Shown piece by piece: positions 41,025 to 55,263 of a stretch of 64,000 nt of DNA (position 1 is the first letter of the stretch; every line of letters begins with the position of its first letter). Location of the stretch: NCBI GenBank assembly GCA_021794575.1, contig JAJYQO010000024.1:37904-101903 (forward strand), written 5' to 3'. This DNA is from Pseudomonadota bacterium (GTDB lineage: Bacteria > Pseudomonadota > Gammaproteobacteria > Xanthomonadales > Rhodanobacteraceae). Position numbers and translations under genes: made by a program. The notes below the pieces were generated by a model. The model saw nothing but the letters and a program-made list of their open reading frames with translations, did no database searches and had not been told where the DNA came from.

Positions 41025-43295
41025 TCAACCCACCGTTTCCGCCACTGGCGCGCTGGACTCGGCCTCGGCCACCAGCTTGCCCGCGCTGACGCGCAGCGTG
41101 ACGCGACCGCCCCCGGCCAGTTTGCCAAACAGCAACTCGTCGGCCAGCGGCCGTTTGACCTGTTCCTGGATGACCCGCGCCATCGGCCGCGCGCCCATCT
41201 GCGGGTCGAAACCGTGCTCGGCCAGCCAGTGCCGCGCGTCGGCATCTACGTTGAGACTGACCTGCTTCTCATTGAGCTGCGCCTCCAACTCGATCAGAAA
41301 CTTGTCCACCACGCGCAGGATGTGGTCGAAGCCCAGTGCGCCGAACTGCACGGTTGCGTCGAGCCGGTTGCGGAACTCCGGACTGAAGCTGCGCCGGATC
41401 ACTTCCATCGCGTCGCCAGCGTGGTTCTGCTCGACGAAACCGATGCTGCGCCGCGCCGCCAGCGTGGCGCCGGCGTTGGTGGTCATCACCAGGATCACGT
41501 TCTTGAAATTGGCCTCGCGGCCGTTGGTATCGGTCAGCGCGCCGCGGTCCATCACCTGCAGCAGGATGTTGAACACATCGGGATGGGCCTTTTCGATTTC
41601 GTCCAGCAGCACCACGCTGTGCGGATGTTTGACCACCGCCTCGGTGAGCAGGCCGCCCTGGTCGAAACCCACGTAGCCGGGCGGTGCGCCGATCAGGCGG
41701 CTGACCGAATGCCCTTCCATGTATTCGGACATGTCGAAGCGGATCAGCTCGATGCCGAGCTGCATGGCCAGTTGGCGCGTGACTTCGGTCTTGCCGACGC
41801 CGGTCGGGCCGGCCAGCAGGAAGCATCCGATCGGTTTCTGCGGATTGCCCAGGCCCGAACGCGCCATTTTGATGGCCGCGGTGAGTGTGTCGATGGCCTC
41901 GTCCTGGCCGAACACCACCATCTTGAGATTACGGTCCAGGTTGCGCAGCACGTCGCGATCGGAGGCCGACACCTGCTTCTGCGGGATGCGCGCCATGCGC
42001 GCGACGATGTACTCGATGTCCGGTACGTCCACGCGCGCGCTGCGCGAATCGGCCGGCAGCAGACGTTGGCGCGCACCGGCCTCGTCGATGACGTCGATGG
42101 CCTTGTCCGGCAGCAGACGATCGGGCAGATGCCGCACCGAGAGATCCACCGCCGCTTTCAAGGCCTCGGCCGTGTACTCCACGTTGTGGTGTGCCTCGAA
42201 GCGGCTTTTCAGGCCGGTCAGGATGTCCACGCTTTCGGCCAGCGAGGGTTCCGGCACGTCGATCTTCTGGAAGCGCCGCGCCAGCGCGCGGTCCTTCTCG
42301 AAGATGCCGCGATACTCCTGGAACGTGGTGGATCCGATGCAGCGCAGCTCGCCCGAGGCCAGCACCGGCTTGATCAGGTTCGACGCGTCCATGGTGCCGC
42401 CCGATGCCGAGCCGGCGCCGATGATGGTGTGGATCTCGTCGATGAACAGGATGGCCTTGGGATCCTTGCGCAACTGCGCGATCACACCCTTCAGCCGCTT
42501 CTCGAAGTCGCCTCGATATTTGGTGCCGGCCACCAGAGCGCCCAGATCGAGCGCCCACACCGTGGTGTCCTTGAGTATCTCCGGCACCTCGCCCTCGACG
42601 ATGCGCCGCGCCAGACCCTCGGCCAGCGCCGTTTTGCCCACGCCGGCCTCGCCGACGTAGAGCGGATTGTTCTTGCGCCGACGGCACAGCACGTGGACGG
42701 TGCGCTCGATTTCCTCGCCGCGGCCGATCAACGGATCGATCTTGCCTTGCCGCGCCAGATCGTTGAGGTTCACCGCGTAATCGCCGAGCGGATTGGACTT
42801 GCCCTCGGCGTTCTCGTCCTGCTCACGCTCGGACTGCTGCGCACCGTTCTGGGCTTCGGACTCCAGCTTGGCGATGCCGTGCGAGATGTAATTGACCACG
42901 TCCAGCCGGACCACTTCCTGCTGGTTGAGGAAGTACACGGCATGCGAATCCTTCTCGCCGAAGATCGCCACCAGCACGTTGGCGCCGGTAACCTCTTTGC
43001 GGCCGGAGGACTGCACGTGATAGACCGCACGCTGCAGCACGCGCTGGAAGCCCAGTGTGGGCTGCGTGTCGCGCTCATCATCGGGCGGCAGCACCGGCAC
43101 GGTCTGCGCAATCACCTCGCGTAGGTCGTGCTCCAGTTTGGCCGGATCGGCACCGCAAGCGCGCAGCGCGGCAATGGCTGCAGCATTGCCCAGTAGGGCC
43201 AGCAGCAGGTGCTCGACCGTCATGAACTCGTGACGGTGCTCGCGCGCGTCCTTGTAGCACTGGCCTATGGTGAGCTCGAGATCCTTGCTGAACAT
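41025..43295 (-). CDS. clpA: ATP-dependent Clp protease ATP-binding subunit ClpA
   Basis: Start [35 protein letters not shown] at 43295; Walker motifs [30 protein letters not shown]. Confidence 0.97.
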   Translation of the reverse strand: MFSKDLELTIGQCYKDAREHRHEFMTVEHLLLALLGNAAAIAALRACGADPAKLEHDLREVIAQTVPVLPPDDERDTQPTLGFQRVLQRAVYHVQSSGRKEVTGANVLVAIFGEKDSHAVYFLNQQEVVRLDVVNYISHGIAKLESEAQNGAQQSEREQDENAEGKSNPLGDYAVNLNDLARQGKIDPLIGRGEEIERTVHVLCRRRKNNPLYVGEAGVGKTALAEGLARRIVEGEVPEILKDTTVWALDLGALVAGTKYRGDFEKRLKGVIAQLRKDPKAILFIDEIHTIIGAGSASGGTMDASNLIKPVLASGELRCIGSTTFQEYRGIFEKDRALARRFQKIDVPEPSLAESVDILTGLKSRFEAHHNVEYTAEALKAAVDLSVRHLPDRLLPDKAIDVIDEAGARQRLLPADSRSARVDVPDIEYIVARMARIPQKQVSASDRDVLRNLDRNLKMVVFGQDEAIDTLTAAIKMARSGLGNPQKPIGCFLLAGPTGVGKTEVTRQLAMQLGIELIRFDMSEYMEGHSVSRLIGAPPGYVGFDQGGLLTEAVVKHPHSVVLLDEIEKAHPDVFNILLQVMDRGALTDTNGREANFKNVILVMTTNAGATLAARRSIGFVEQNHAGDAMEVIRRSFSPEFRNRLDATVQFGALGFDHILRVVDKFLIELEAQLNEKQVSLNVDADARHWLAEHGFDPQMGARPMARVIQEQVKRPLADELLFGKLAGGGRVTLRVSAGKLVAEAESSAPVAETVG

Positions 43296-43361
43296 CGGTG
43301 TGACCTCTCGTATCAGCTTGCAAAACTCATGGCGTCCTGCCACGACTTGCAAGCAAACGGT

Positions 43362-43450
43362 CGCGGCAGAGCCGCGCCACTTCTGTCGCGACAAGCGCTG
43401 CGCGCCGGTCGCGGCGGCACTTCCTGTGCCGGAGCGGTTGAGGCCGCTCC
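43362..43450. repeat. Cluster of three small hairpins (REP-like) between clpS and clpA
   Basis: cgcggc-aga-gccgcg (43362-43376), ggcac-ttcct-gtgcc (43416-43430), ggagcgg-ttgagg-ccgctcc (43431-43450). Confidence 0.55.
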
Positions 43451-43477
43451 AATGGATGCCGCCGATATGGAGCCAGC

Positions 43478-43807
43478 TTAGAGCTTTTCCATATCGCAAA
43501 GTAAGGGATGCTGGTGCGCGCGCGCGTACTCGTTGACCTGGTTGACCTTGGTCTCAGCGACCTCGCGCGTGAACACCCCGCACACACCCTTGCCGCGGTG
43601 ATGCACATGCAGCATTACCTGCACGGCGCGCTCCTGGTGCATGCCGAAAAACACGCGCAACACCTCGACCACGAACTCCATCGGCGTGTAGTCATCGTTC
43701 AACAGCACGACCTGGAACATCGACGGGCGCTGCAGTTCGGGCTTGGCGGTTTCGACCGCAATGCCGTGTTCATGCTCGGATTCGGGATGTGGATCTTGGG
43801 ATGCCAT
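43478..43807 (-). CDS. clpS: ATP-dependent Clp protease adaptor ClpS
   Basis: MASQDPHPE...[58 protein letters not shown]. Confidence 0.97.
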   Translation of the reverse strand: MASQDPHPESEHEHGIAVETAKPELQRPSMFQVVLLNDDYTPMEFVVEVLRVFFGMHQERAVQVMLHVHHRGKGVCGVFTREVAETKVNQVNEYARAHQHPLLCDMEKL

Positions 43808-43953
43808 GGCTGCAGAGTGGCGGATCGGAACACTGCGTGACAGTTGCCGCGCACAGTCTGCCACCGTCGCACGCAGGCGTGGTGAGCGCGCGACTGCGGC
43901 GCTGCCTGCGTACCGCGACGGATGGCACAATGCGGGCGGCCGAGGAGATTGCA

Positions 43954-44436
43954 ATGCCGCATGACGAAACCGAGCAGGTATGGCGCCCGCGGGTGACCGT
44001 GGCGGCCGTGGTGGCGCGCGGCGAACGCTTTCTGATGGTCGAAGAGGATATCCGCGGCGCGCTCTGCCTGAATCAGCCAGCCGGGCATCTCGAGGCAGGC
44101 GAAAATCTGGTCGATGCGATGCTGCGCGAAACGTTGGAGGAAACCGGCTGGCAGGTGCGTCCACTGCACTTCGTCGGCGTGATGCCATGGATCAATCCGC
44201 GCCATGGTGACACCACGCTGCGATTCACCTTCGCCGCCGAGCCGATCCGGCGTGATCATCGGCGCTCGCTGGATGCCGGTATCGTGCGCGTGTTGTGGCT
44301 GAGCCGCAGCGAAATCGCCGCGCAGTCGCAGCGCTTGCGCACGACGCTGGTACTGGCCAGCATCGATGCCTGGCTGGCCGGCCGGCGCCTGCCGCTGGAC
44401 ACGATCGGCCGCCTGCATGACGCGCAGCCATCCTGA
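43954..44436 (+). CDS. NUDIX hydrolase (NudJ-like)
   Basis: [32 protein letters not shown]...[32 protein letters not shown] box; upstream of mnmA. Confidence 0.9.
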   Translation: MPHDETEQVWRPRVTVAAVVARGERFLMVEEDIRGALCLNQPAGHLEAGENLVDAMLRETLEETGWQVRPLHFVGVMPWINPRHGDTTLRFTFAAEPIRRDHRRSLDAGIVRVLWLSRSEIAAQSQRLRTTLVLASIDAWLAGRRLPLDTIGRLHDAQPS

Positions 44437-44437
44437 G

Positions 44438-45541
44438 ATGCGCATCGCGGTCGGGCTTTCGGGCGGCGTGGATTCCTCGGTTGCCGCCCTGCTGCTGCAG
44501 CAGGCCGGGCATGACGTCGAGTGCGTTTTCATGCGCAACTGGCGCGGCGATGACGACGATCCGCACTGCCGCGCCGAAGCCGACCGCAGGGACGCCGTGG
44601 CCGTGGCCGGGCGGCTGGGCCTGCGCTTCCACGTGCGCGACTTCTCGGCCGAGTATCTGCGCGACGTGTTCCGGCACTTTCTCGACGAATACGCGCACGG
44701 CCGCACGCCCAATCCGGATGTGCTGTGCAACCGCGAGATCAAGTTCAAGGCGTTCCTGGAGGCCGCGCTGGCGCTTGGCGCAGAGCGCATCGCCACCGGC
44801 CACTATGCGCGCGTGCGCGAAACGGATGCGGGGTTGCAACTGTTGCGCGGCGTGGATGAAGGAAAAGACCAGAGCTATTTCCTGCATCTGCTCGGCCAGA
44901 CGGAACTTGCGCGCACGCTGTTCCCGCTCGGTGAACACCGCAAGAGCGAGGTGCGCGCGCTGGCACGCCGGCACGATCTGCCGACCCAGGCCAAGAAGGA
45001 CTCGACCGGGATTTGCTTTATCGGCGAGCGTGATTTCCGCAGCTTCCTGGCGCAGTACCTGCCGACCCAGCCTGGACCCATCGTGGACACCCGCGGGCAC
45101 CGGCTGGGCGAGCATCCTGGCGCGCTGTACTTCACCCTGGGCCAACGCGAAGGCCTGGGCCTGGGCGGGGTGGCGGGCGCCGATTCGGGCGCCTGGTACG
45201 TGGTCGGCAAAGATGTCGCGGCGAACACCCTGATCGTGGCGCAGGGCGATGCCGGCCGCTGGCTGGATGCGCGGCGGCTGCAGGCGGCCGGGCCGCACTG
45301 GGTCGCCGGCCGTGCGCCGGCCGCTTCGTTCCGCTGCCTGGCGCAGATCCGTTACCGCCAGCAGGCGCAGCCATGCACGGTCGATGTCGACACGGCCCGC
45401 TGCCGCGTGCGCTTCGATGCGCCGCAACGCGCACCCGCACCGGGCCAGGCCATCGTGTTCTATGACGGCGCGATCTGCCTGGGTGGCGCTACCATCGAGA
45501 CCAGCGACGCCGCCTATGGCGGGCTCGCCGCGGCGCCCTGA
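44438..45541 (+). CDS. mnmA: tRNA-specific 2-thiouridylase MnmA
   Basis: [60 protein letters not shown]. Confidence 0.97.
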   Translation: MRIAVGLSGGVDSSVAALLLQQAGHDVECVFMRNWRGDDDDPHCRAEADRRDAVAVAGRLGLRFHVRDFSAEYLRDVFRHFLDEYAHGRTPNPDVLCNREIKFKAFLEAALALGAERIATGHYARVRETDAGLQLLRGVDEGKDQSYFLHLLGQTELARTLFPLGEHRKSEVRALARRHDLPTQAKKDSTGICFIGERDFRSFLAQYLPTQPGPIVDTRGHRLGEHPGALYFTLGQREGLGLGGVAGADSGAWYVVGKDVAANTLIVAQGDAGRWLDARRLQAAGPHWVAGRAPAASFRCLAQIRYRQQAQPCTVDVDTARCRVRFDAPQRAPAPGQAIVFYDGAICLGGATIETSDAAYGGLAAAP

Positions 45542-45593
45542 GCGGTTCGTTCCCGCGCAGCCCTCCAGTTCCCTTTACGCCAGAGCCCTCTCG

Positions 45594-46232
45594 ATGACCG
45601 CCGACCGCTCGGAAGAACGCACCCTCGCACTGGCTGGCCTGTTCCAGGCATTGGCGCTGGTGCGCACCCTGGCCACCCAGGGGCAGGCTGACGCGGCGTC
45701 CTACGCCAGCAGTATCGGCAGCGTGTTGCGCATCGATGCGCCCAGCGTGGCGGCGGTATTCGATGGCGTCGGCGGCGTGCGCCTGGGACTGCAGACCCTG
45801 CAGCGCGAACTCGAGGGTCGGCAGGTGGACGCCGCGACCCGGCGCATGGCGCTGACCGTGCTGCGCATCGAGCGCCGGCTGATCGGTGATCCGCCGCGCG
45901 TCGAGCACCTGCAGCAGGGACTGCGCGATGCGCAGCGCCAGGCCGAACACTTCGGCAGCGTGGATCACCCGACGGTCATCGCACGGTTGGCCGGCCTGTA
46001 CGCAGACACGCTCAGCAGCCTGCGGCCGCGCGTGCTGGTCACCGGCAATGCGCAGATGCTCAACCAGCAGGTCACCGTCGAGCGCATCCGTGCCGCACTG
46101 CTGGCGGCGGTGCGCGCGGCGGTGCTGTGGCGGCAATTGGGCGGCACGCAGTGGCGTCTGCTGCTGCAGCGGCGGCAGACGCTGATGGTGGCGCGCGGCC
46201 TGCTCACGCGCGCCACGCTCGATCAGGGCTGA
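45594..46232 (+). CDS. hflD: High-frequency lysogenization protein HflD homolog
   Basis: MTADRSEERTLALAGLFQALALVRTLATQGQADAASYASSIGSVLRIDAPSVAAVFDGVGGVRLGLQTL; directly downstream of mnmA. Confidence 0.9.
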   Translation: MTADRSEERTLALAGLFQALALVRTLATQGQADAASYASSIGSVLRIDAPSVAAVFDGVGGVRLGLQTLQRELEGRQVDAATRRMALTVLRIERRLIGDPPRVEHLQQGLRDAQRQAEHFGSVDHPTVIARLAGLYADTLSSLRPRVLVTGNAQMLNQQVTVERIRAALLAAVRAAVLWRQLGGTQWRLLLQRRQTLMVARGLLTRATLDQG

Positions 46233-47152
46233 GCCGCAGGTGGCGGCGCATCCAGAACGCGCAGCCTGACCAGTCTTTTCGCCACGCCACGCAGGAGATC
46301 GGCGAACGCGGCCAGATCGTCGCGCCACGGCGTGGCGTCCCGCCAGTACAGCGCGATGACGCGACCCGGCGCCTCGCCTTGAATGCGCGCCAAGACGATA
46401 TCCGGCATCGAGGCCAGGCGCGCGTGCGCCAGCGCCGGTACCAGCGCATGGCCGCCGCGCAAACGCGTCAATGCGGCCAGGCTCTCCAGGCTGACATCCT
46501 GCACGTGGCCGGCGCCGTCGCCGTGGCTCTCGGCCATCAGCGTGGCCGCGGTCGCATCGAGCCTGCGCAGGTCGATATGGCGACGGCCGGCCAGCGGATG
46601 ATCGGCGCGTAGCATGATTTCCCAGGGCTCGAAGAACAGCGGCATGACCGCGACGCCGCTAGGCGGATCGAACACGGGCGCCAGCACGGCGTCCAACTCG
46701 GCTTCGTACAGCCGGCGCAACAAACCCTTGGGCTTGCCTTCCGAAAGACTCAGATGCGCACCCGGAAACCGTTGTGGAAAGGGCGCCACCAGGTGCGGCA
46801 GCAGATACGGACCCAACGAGGCGGGAACTCCCAGACGCAGCTCGCCACCAAACGCGACGTTGCCGGCGCGCGCCATCTGCTGCAGTTGTTCGGCCTCTGC
46901 CAGCACGGCGTCGATCTGCGCCAGCAGGCGGCGCCCGCCCGCCGTGGGCAGCACCCGGCGCCCCCCGCGCTCGAACAACGGCGTGCCTAATGACGACTCG
47001 ACCTTCTGCACCTGGTGCGACAGGCCCGACGGGCTGATGTGCATGGCGCGCGCCGCGCTATTGAAACTACCCGCACGCTGCACCGCCTGCACCAGCGCGA
47101 GATCACGCAGCGACACCGCTGCCAATACGGTCGAAATCATCGAACGCTGCAT
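46223..47152 (-). CDS. LysR-family transcriptional regulator
   Basis: 309 aa; ALVQAVQRAGSFNSAARAMHISPSGLSHQVQKVESSLGTPLFERGGRRVLPTAGG; divergent from acnA. Confidence 0.93.
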   Translation of the reverse strand: MQRSMISTVLAAVSLRDLALVQAVQRAGSFNSAARAMHISPSGLSHQVQKVESSLGTPLFERGGRRVLPTAGGRRLLAQIDAVLAEAEQLQQMARAGNVAFGGELRLGVPASLGPYLLPHLVAPFPQRFPGAHLSLSEGKPKGLLRRLYEAELDAVLAPVFDPPSGVAVMPLFFEPWEIMLRADHPLAGRRHIDLRRLDATAATLMAESHGDGAGHVQDVSLESLAALTRLRGGHALVPALAHARLASMPDIVLARIQGEAPGRVIALYWRDATPWRDDLAAFADLLRGVAKRLVRLRVLDAPPPAAQP

Positions 47153-47311
47153 GTGATCCGATGCGATTGTGCCGGAAGGACGTTCGGCCCATGCTATCGC
47201 GCCTGACCACGATCTTGCGCCCGCGCGGCAACGCGATATCCGGCGCTTGCGGCGCGTCGCGGCCCCCGGGCGCGATCGCTGTGCCCCCTTTCAGTCCAGC
47301 AGGAGCCCGCC

Positions 47312-49993
<2,682 letters not shown>

Positions 49994-50033
49994 AACCGTG
50001 CGGCCTCCGGCACGCCGCGCCGGAGGCCACACT

Positions 50034-50915
50034 TCAGCTCATCGAAACCCGCAACTGCTGTTCGGGCGTCCCGATCTGCCGGCGCGCGCTGGCGTAATCG
50101 CATAGTGTCGACTCGATCCAGCTGCGCGTGTCCGGGCCGAACAGCCGTTCGTACTTGCGTTCGGGCGTTCCCACCAAGCCGCTGTTCTCGCGGCGACGCC
50201 AGGGCGCATGATCGACACTGCTGACGCGGCTGCCAGGCTGCGCAAGCAGCGGCTGCGCCGGGTCCAGCTCGAGAAAGTCGCGCAGCGCGCGCCAGGTACC
50301 GTCGAAATCGCGCGTCAGATCTTCCAGGCACAGCAGAAAGTGCCGCGGATGCTCGCGATAGTTCAGCGAGATGGACAAGGCCCGGTTCCAACGCCGCGCC
50401 CAGGTCACCACGCCGCCCGCGAAATCCGGCCACGGCTGGTGCAGATCGGCATCGATGATCGAGGCCAGCACGTCGCGTCCGGAACGAATGACATGCACGA
50501 AGCGCGCATCCGGCACAGCCGCGATGATTTCGTCGAGATAAAGCAGATGCTGCGGCGTCTTTTCGATCCACGCACTGCATTGCGCACGCGCTGCCACGGT
50601 ATCCAGCATCGACACGAAGCGACTCGCACAGGCATGCACCCGCCAGGGCGCCGGTCGGCGTCGGGTCAGCTGGTTCTGACGCTCGAGCGTGCGCAGACAG
50701 CGGCGCCCGCGCGACTGCGCCAGATTCATGCGACGGTGATACCAGCGCCGGCCCTTGCCGGCGTAGGCATCGCCCCAGCGGGCATGGGTGCCACCGTACA
50801 AGGCCTCGAAAAAATCGGTTTCGGGCAGCGTGCAGACTTCCGGATGACGGGCGATCAGTGCCTGCACCACGGTAGTGCCGGAGCGCGGACAACCCACGAC
50901 GAAGATACGTTTCAA
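50034..50915 (-). CDS. Sulfotransferase family protein
   Basis: 293 aa; MKRIFVVGCPRSGTTVVQALIARHPEVCTLPETDFF; FVHVIRSGRDVLASII. Confidence 0.88.
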   Translation of the reverse strand: MKRIFVVGCPRSGTTVVQALIARHPEVCTLPETDFFEALYGGTHARWGDAYAGKGRRWYHRRMNLAQSRGRRCLRTLERQNQLTRRRPAPWRVHACASRFVSMLDTVAARAQCSAWIEKTPQHLLYLDEIIAAVPDARFVHVIRSGRDVLASIIDADLHQPWPDFAGGVVTWARRWNRALSISLNYREHPRHFLLCLEDLTRDFDGTWRALRDFLELDPAQPLLAQPGSRVSSVDHAPWRRRENSGLVGTPERKYERLFGPDTRSWIESTLCDYASARRQIGTPEQQLRVSMS

Positions 50916-50990
50916 GCCAAGTCTCCAGTCAGCCCCTCCTGGAGTAACGCCGCCGCTCGGTACTGGTTGACCGCGCGGCTGCGTACCTGA

Positions 50991-52556
50991 TTACTGCTTC
51001 TCGCCGGCAGCGTCAACCGCCAACGTGCTGCGGTAGAAACGGTCGAGATCGGCGTGATACGCGCTGAGCGCCTGCGGGTTGAGGTAGATCATGTGGCCCG
51101 AGTCGTAGAAGGCGAACTCGACGTGGCTGCGCAGCTTCGGCTCCAGCATCATGTGATCGAGGTCGTACTCGGTGGCGAAATACGGCGTGGCCAGATCGAA
51201 ATAACCGTTGGCCGAGAGCACGCGCAGGTAGGGATTCTTGCGCAGCGCAGCGCCCAGATCGCCGGCCACATAAGGCAGCGGCAGCTTCCAGCCCGAGCCC
51301 GGCACGGCGTGATGCCAGTCCCACTCGCCGATGGTCTTGTCGTTCATCACCTTGTACGGCCGCTCCGAGTGGTACTTCAGCATGTTGTCGATATACCAGT
51401 TGAAGGCGGTGGTGAAGCCCGGCGAAACAAACTGGTCGGAGGGATCGAAATCGGGTGTCGAGCCGATGGCATTGATGTCCAGCCCCGCGTAACGGCCGTC
51501 GTAGCGGCCGATGCTTTCGCGCTCGGGCAGCATCAGTTCCTTGCGGAAGTTGCTGGCCTCGACGCGCAAGTTGGCGCGCTTGATGTACGCGACCGGCAGC
51601 CCGGTGTACTGGTGCAGCTGCTCGGCGATGGCGTCGCGTTGCGCTGCCGGCAGGTTGTCACCCTGCGCCAGTGCCTGCGCGTACGGTCCCAGCGCGAAAG
51701 ACTGCACTTTGGCCAGCAGCGCCGGCAGGTCGTTGCCGGGGTTGCCCGGCAGCTTGTGGTGGTACCAGGCCAGCGCGGTGTAGGTGGGCAGGTACAGCTC
51801 GTACTTGGCGTCCGAGCCCGGCATCAGCAGGCCGTAATTGAGGATGGAGGACTGCAGCACCACGCCGTTGACGCTGATGCCCTGGTCCTGAAGATACTCA
51901 GACAATGCGGCGGAGCGCGTGGTGCCGTAGCTCTCGCCCAGCAAGAACTTGGGCGAATTCCAGCGGTTGAACTGGGTCAGGTAGCGCTGGATGAACTGGC
52001 CGAAGGATTTCACGTCCTGATCGACGCCCCAGAACATCTTGTCGGTGCCCTTGCCCACCACACGGCTGTAGCCGGTACCCACGGCATCGATGAACACCAG
52101 GTCGCTGGCATCCAGCAGGCTGTCGTGATTGGGCACGATGGCGTACGGCGCGGGCGGCGTGGCGCCGGCGTTGTTGAGCGCCACCTTCATCGGGCCGAGG
52201 CCGCCCAAGTGCAGCCAGATCGAGGACGAACCCGGCCCACCGTTGTACAGAAATGTGATCGGCCGTTTGGCCGGATCGCGCACGCCGTCTTTGGTGTAGG
52301 CCACGTAAAACATGCTGGCCACCGGCTCGTTCTTGTCGTTGCGCAGCAGGATGGTGCCGGCGGTGGCGGTGTAGCGGATGTCCTGGTTGCCGATGCGCAC
52401 GCTACCGTGGGTGACCACCTCGCGTTGTTTCGGCACCGGCGCGGCATGCGCCTCGCTCTTGGCTTCGGGGGTTGCTGTGGAATCGGCTGCGTAGGCGACG
52501 ACAGGCAGCAGGCTGGCGGCCAGCAGCAGGGGCAGGATCTTGCGTTGCAGCTTCAA
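50991..52556 (-). CDS. S10-family serine carboxypeptidase-like peptidase, secreted
   Basis: 521 aa; signal peptide MKLQRKILPLLLAASLLPVVAYAA; YNGGPGSSSIWLHLGGLGP; FLLGESYGTTRSAAL. Confidence 0.92.
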   Translation of the reverse strand: MKLQRKILPLLLAASLLPVVAYAADSTATPEAKSEAHAAPVPKQREVVTHGSVRIGNQDIRYTATAGTILLRNDKNEPVASMFYVAYTKDGVRDPAKRPITFLYNGGPGSSSIWLHLGGLGPMKVALNNAGATPPAPYAIVPNHDSLLDASDLVFIDAVGTGYSRVVGKGTDKMFWGVDQDVKSFGQFIQRYLTQFNRWNSPKFLLGESYGTTRSAALSEYLQDQGISVNGVVLQSSILNYGLLMPGSDAKYELYLPTYTALAWYHHKLPGNPGNDLPALLAKVQSFALGPYAQALAQGDNLPAAQRDAIAEQLHQYTGLPVAYIKRANLRVEASNFRKELMLPERESIGRYDGRYAGLDINAIGSTPDFDPSDQFVSPGFTTAFNWYIDNMLKYHSERPYKVMNDKTIGEWDWHHAVPGSGWKLPLPYVAGDLGAALRKNPYLRVLSANGYFDLATPYFATEYDLDHMMLEPKLRSHVEFAFYDSGHMIYLNPQALSAYHADLDRFYRSTLAVDAAGEKQ

Positions 52557-52784
52557 GGCGGTCTCCTTCGAGCGGGTTGCGCGCGATGATCGGCGCAGTC
52601 CGGATTAGAGAAGGCGCCACCGGCGAGGTTCCCCGACCCTGCCATTGGTCATGGTCGGCGTAAGTCTTTCGCACGCGATGCGCGTGGCGGATGGCGCGCT
52701 GCCCCTTGCCCGCGGCTTCACGGCCATGCTGCAATCGAGCCATACGGCATGCGCCCGGCGCCCGCCCGCCAACACGAGGATCCC

Positions 52785-54461
52785 ATGGCTGCCGATCGTC
52801 CCTGGCTGAAGCACTACCCGGACGGCGTTGCCGCTGAAGTGGACCTCGGTCAATACGCGTCGATCGTGGCGGTGATCGACGAATCCTGCCGGCGCTTCGC
52901 CTCACGACCCGCCTATGGCAACTTCGGCAAGACGCTGACCTACGTCGAGATCGATCGCCTCAGCGCGCAGTTCGCCGGCTATCTCGCCGGCACGCTGGGG
53001 CTGGTCAAGGGCGATCGCATCGCCATCATGCTGCCCAATTTGCTGCAGTATCCGGTCGCGCTTTTCGGCGCGCTGCGCGCCGGCCTGGTGGTGGTGAACA
53101 CGAATCCGCTATACACCGCGCGCGAGCTGGAGCATCAGCTCAAGGATTCCGGCGCCAAGGCCATCGTGGTGCTGGAGAACTTCGCCGGCGTGCTACAGCA
53201 GGTTCTCGCGCGTACCGACGTGCGACATGTGGTGGTCACCAGCATGGGCGAGATGCTCGGCGCGCTCAAGGGCACGCTGGTCGATCTGGTGGTGCGTCAC
53301 GTCAAGAAGCTGGTGCCGGCCTGGCATATCGACGGCACCGTCACGCTGCGCCAGGCGCTGGCGCTGGGCGACACGCAGCCGCGCCCGCAGGTCGTGCTTG
53401 GTCACGACGACGTGGCCTTCCTGCAGTACACCGGCGGCACCACCGGCGTCGCCAAGGGCGCCATGCTCAGCCACGGCAACATGGTCGCCAACATGCTGCA
53501 GGCCCGCACCTGGATCGGATCGGTGCTGCACGAGGGTGAGGAAGTCATCATCACCGCCCTGCCGCTTTATCACATCTTCTCGTTGACGGCCAATTGCTTC
53601 ACATTTCTTATGGCCGGCGGCCACAGCTACCTGATCACCAATCCGCGCGACATGCCGGGCTTCGTCAAGGAATTGCGCAAGCTGCGGTTCACAGCGATCA
53701 CTGGCGTCAACACGCTCTTCAATGGGCTGCTCAACACACCCGGCTTCAGCGCGCTGGACTTCTCGCAGCTGCGCATGACCCTGGGCGGCGGCATGGCGGT
53801 GCAGCGCGCGGTGGCCGAACGCTGGGAAAAAACCACCGGCTGCACCCTGGTCGAGGCCTACGGTCTTACCGAAACCAGCCCCGCCGTGTGCATCAACCCG
53901 CTCGATCTGCCCGCCTACAACGGCTCTATCGGCCTGCCAGTGCCCTCCACCGACGTCTGCATCCAGGACGAGAGCGGCGCGCTGCTGCCGGCGGGTGAAG
54001 CCGGCGAGCTTTGCGTCAAAGGTCCGCAGGTGATGATGGGCTACTGGAACCGGCCGGATGAAACCGCCAAGGTCATCGACGCCGCCGGCTGGCTGCACAC
54101 CGGTGACATCGCGCGCATGGACGCCGCGGGCTTCTTCTACATCGTCGACCGCAAGAAGGACATGATCCTGGTTTCCGGATTCAACGTGTATCCCAACGAG
54201 ATCGAAGACGTGATGGCCGCCTGCCCCGGGGTGTTGGAAGTGGCGGCGGTGGGCGTGCCCGACGAGAAATCCGGTGAAGTGGTGAAGCTGTTCGTGGTGC
54301 GCAAGGATCGCGCCCTCACCGTCGAACAGGTGCTGGATTACGCACGCCAGAACCTCACCGGCTACAAGCGCCCGCACTACATCGAGTTCCGCGACAGCCT
54401 GCCCAAAACCAACGTCGGCAAAATCCTGCGCCGCGAACTGCGCGACAGCCGGAAGGCATGA
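52785..54461 (+). CDS. fadD: Long-chain fatty-acid--CoA ligase (FadD/RpfB-like)
   Basis: Start MAADRPWLKHYPDG at 52785; FLQYTGGTTGVAKGAMLSHGNMVANMLQ AMP-binding motif; YGLTETSP; GYKRPHYIEFRDSLPKTNVGKILRRELR. Confidence 0.93.
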   Translation: MAADRPWLKHYPDGVAAEVDLGQYASIVAVIDESCRRFASRPAYGNFGKTLTYVEIDRLSAQFAGYLAGTLGLVKGDRIAIMLPNLLQYPVALFGALRAGLVVVNTNPLYTARELEHQLKDSGAKAIVVLENFAGVLQQVLARTDVRHVVVTSMGEMLGALKGTLVDLVVRHVKKLVPAWHIDGTVTLRQALALGDTQPRPQVVLGHDDVAFLQYTGGTTGVAKGAMLSHGNMVANMLQARTWIGSVLHEGEEVIITALPLYHIFSLTANCFTFLMAGGHSYLITNPRDMPGFVKELRKLRFTAITGVNTLFNGLLNTPGFSALDFSQLRMTLGGGMAVQRAVAERWEKTTGCTLVEAYGLTETSPAVCINPLDLPAYNGSIGLPVPSTDVCIQDESGALLPAGEAGELCVKGPQVMMGYWNRPDETAKVIDAAGWLHTGDIARMDAAGFFYIVDRKKDMILVSGFNVYPNEIEDVMAACPGVLEVAAVGVPDEKSGEVVKLFVVRKDRALTVEQVLDYARQNLTGYKRPHYIEFRDSLPKTNVGKILRRELRDSRKA

Positions 54462-54640
54462 ATACCGCGCTGCGGACTTCTGCGGGGCCGCTCTGTGGCG
54501 ACGGCGAAAAATCACGAATCTCGTGATCGTCGTGGGTCACGCCGAGGACCGCGTGGCCGGACTCGCCCGGCTGCATGCCTGACTGTCTCCGCGGGTAGAC
54601 GAATCCGGCAGCGGTGCCGACGTCGCCGTCGTTCCCGCTC

Positions 54641-54982
54641 CTACTTGCGCGTGGCGTGTGCCGTGCACCAGCCCCTGACCGGGACATCGTAGCCCTTGAA
54701 GATCGCGCAGGGGCCCCACGGCGTACCGGCAGCGCCCTGGTAGAAGGTGCAGTTCCCGCAGTCCTGGCTCGGCTTGTGATTCGGATACTTGGCCTGGTTC
54801 ACCTGTGCGGTGTTCTCGACGAATCCAAGAGCTTTCGCCTGCGGGTTCGCGGGCGTGAGATGCGGCAGGGCGGCCGCGTGCGCGCGTCGGGGCAGCACAC
54901 CGGCGATCGCAAATGCGGCCGCGGTACCCGCGGTCATTTCCAGGAACCGGCGACGCGACAGGTCGTTCGGGCGCTTCGACAT
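54641..54982 (-). CDS. High-potential iron-sulfur protein (HiPIP) with Tat signal
   Basis: MSKRPNDLSRRRFLEMTAGTAAAFAIAGVLPRRAHA; CGNCTFYQGAAGTPWGPCAIFKGYDVPVRGWCTAH (four Cys). Confidence 0.9.
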   Translation of the reverse strand: MSKRPNDLSRRRFLEMTAGTAAAFAIAGVLPRRAHAAALPHLTPANPQAKALGFVENTAQVNQAKYPNHKPSQDCGNCTFYQGAAGTPWGPCAIFKGYDVPVRGWCTAHATRK

Positions 54983-55263
54983 GGGAACCTCCATAGACCA
55001 GAAACCACGCCCCGTGCACGGCAACGCCATGCGGCTCGAGGGGGACGCCGCGCCCAGCCGGGCAGCACAGAGCCAAGCAGCACTATATGCACCGATAGGC
55101 GCCACGTATCTACTTACAAAATTGCAAACAGACGCGGACCCGCACCGCTGGCGCTTGATCCTGCAGAGTCGGACGCCGGATGACCGCCGGGGCGGTGGTT
55201 TCCCGCGGATCAGGCAAAAACCGTGACGCGGTCCCGACACATCGCGGCTACCGGCCGCGCCGC

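Noticed and set aside
41214-43124. 636-aa plus-strand ORF opposite clpA
   Set aside because: Antisense shadow; clpA on the minus strand is unambiguous.
44438-46232. hflD considered as a phage-related gene
   Set aside because: HflD is a normal chromosomal gene downstream of mnmA despite its name; no prophage genes nearby.
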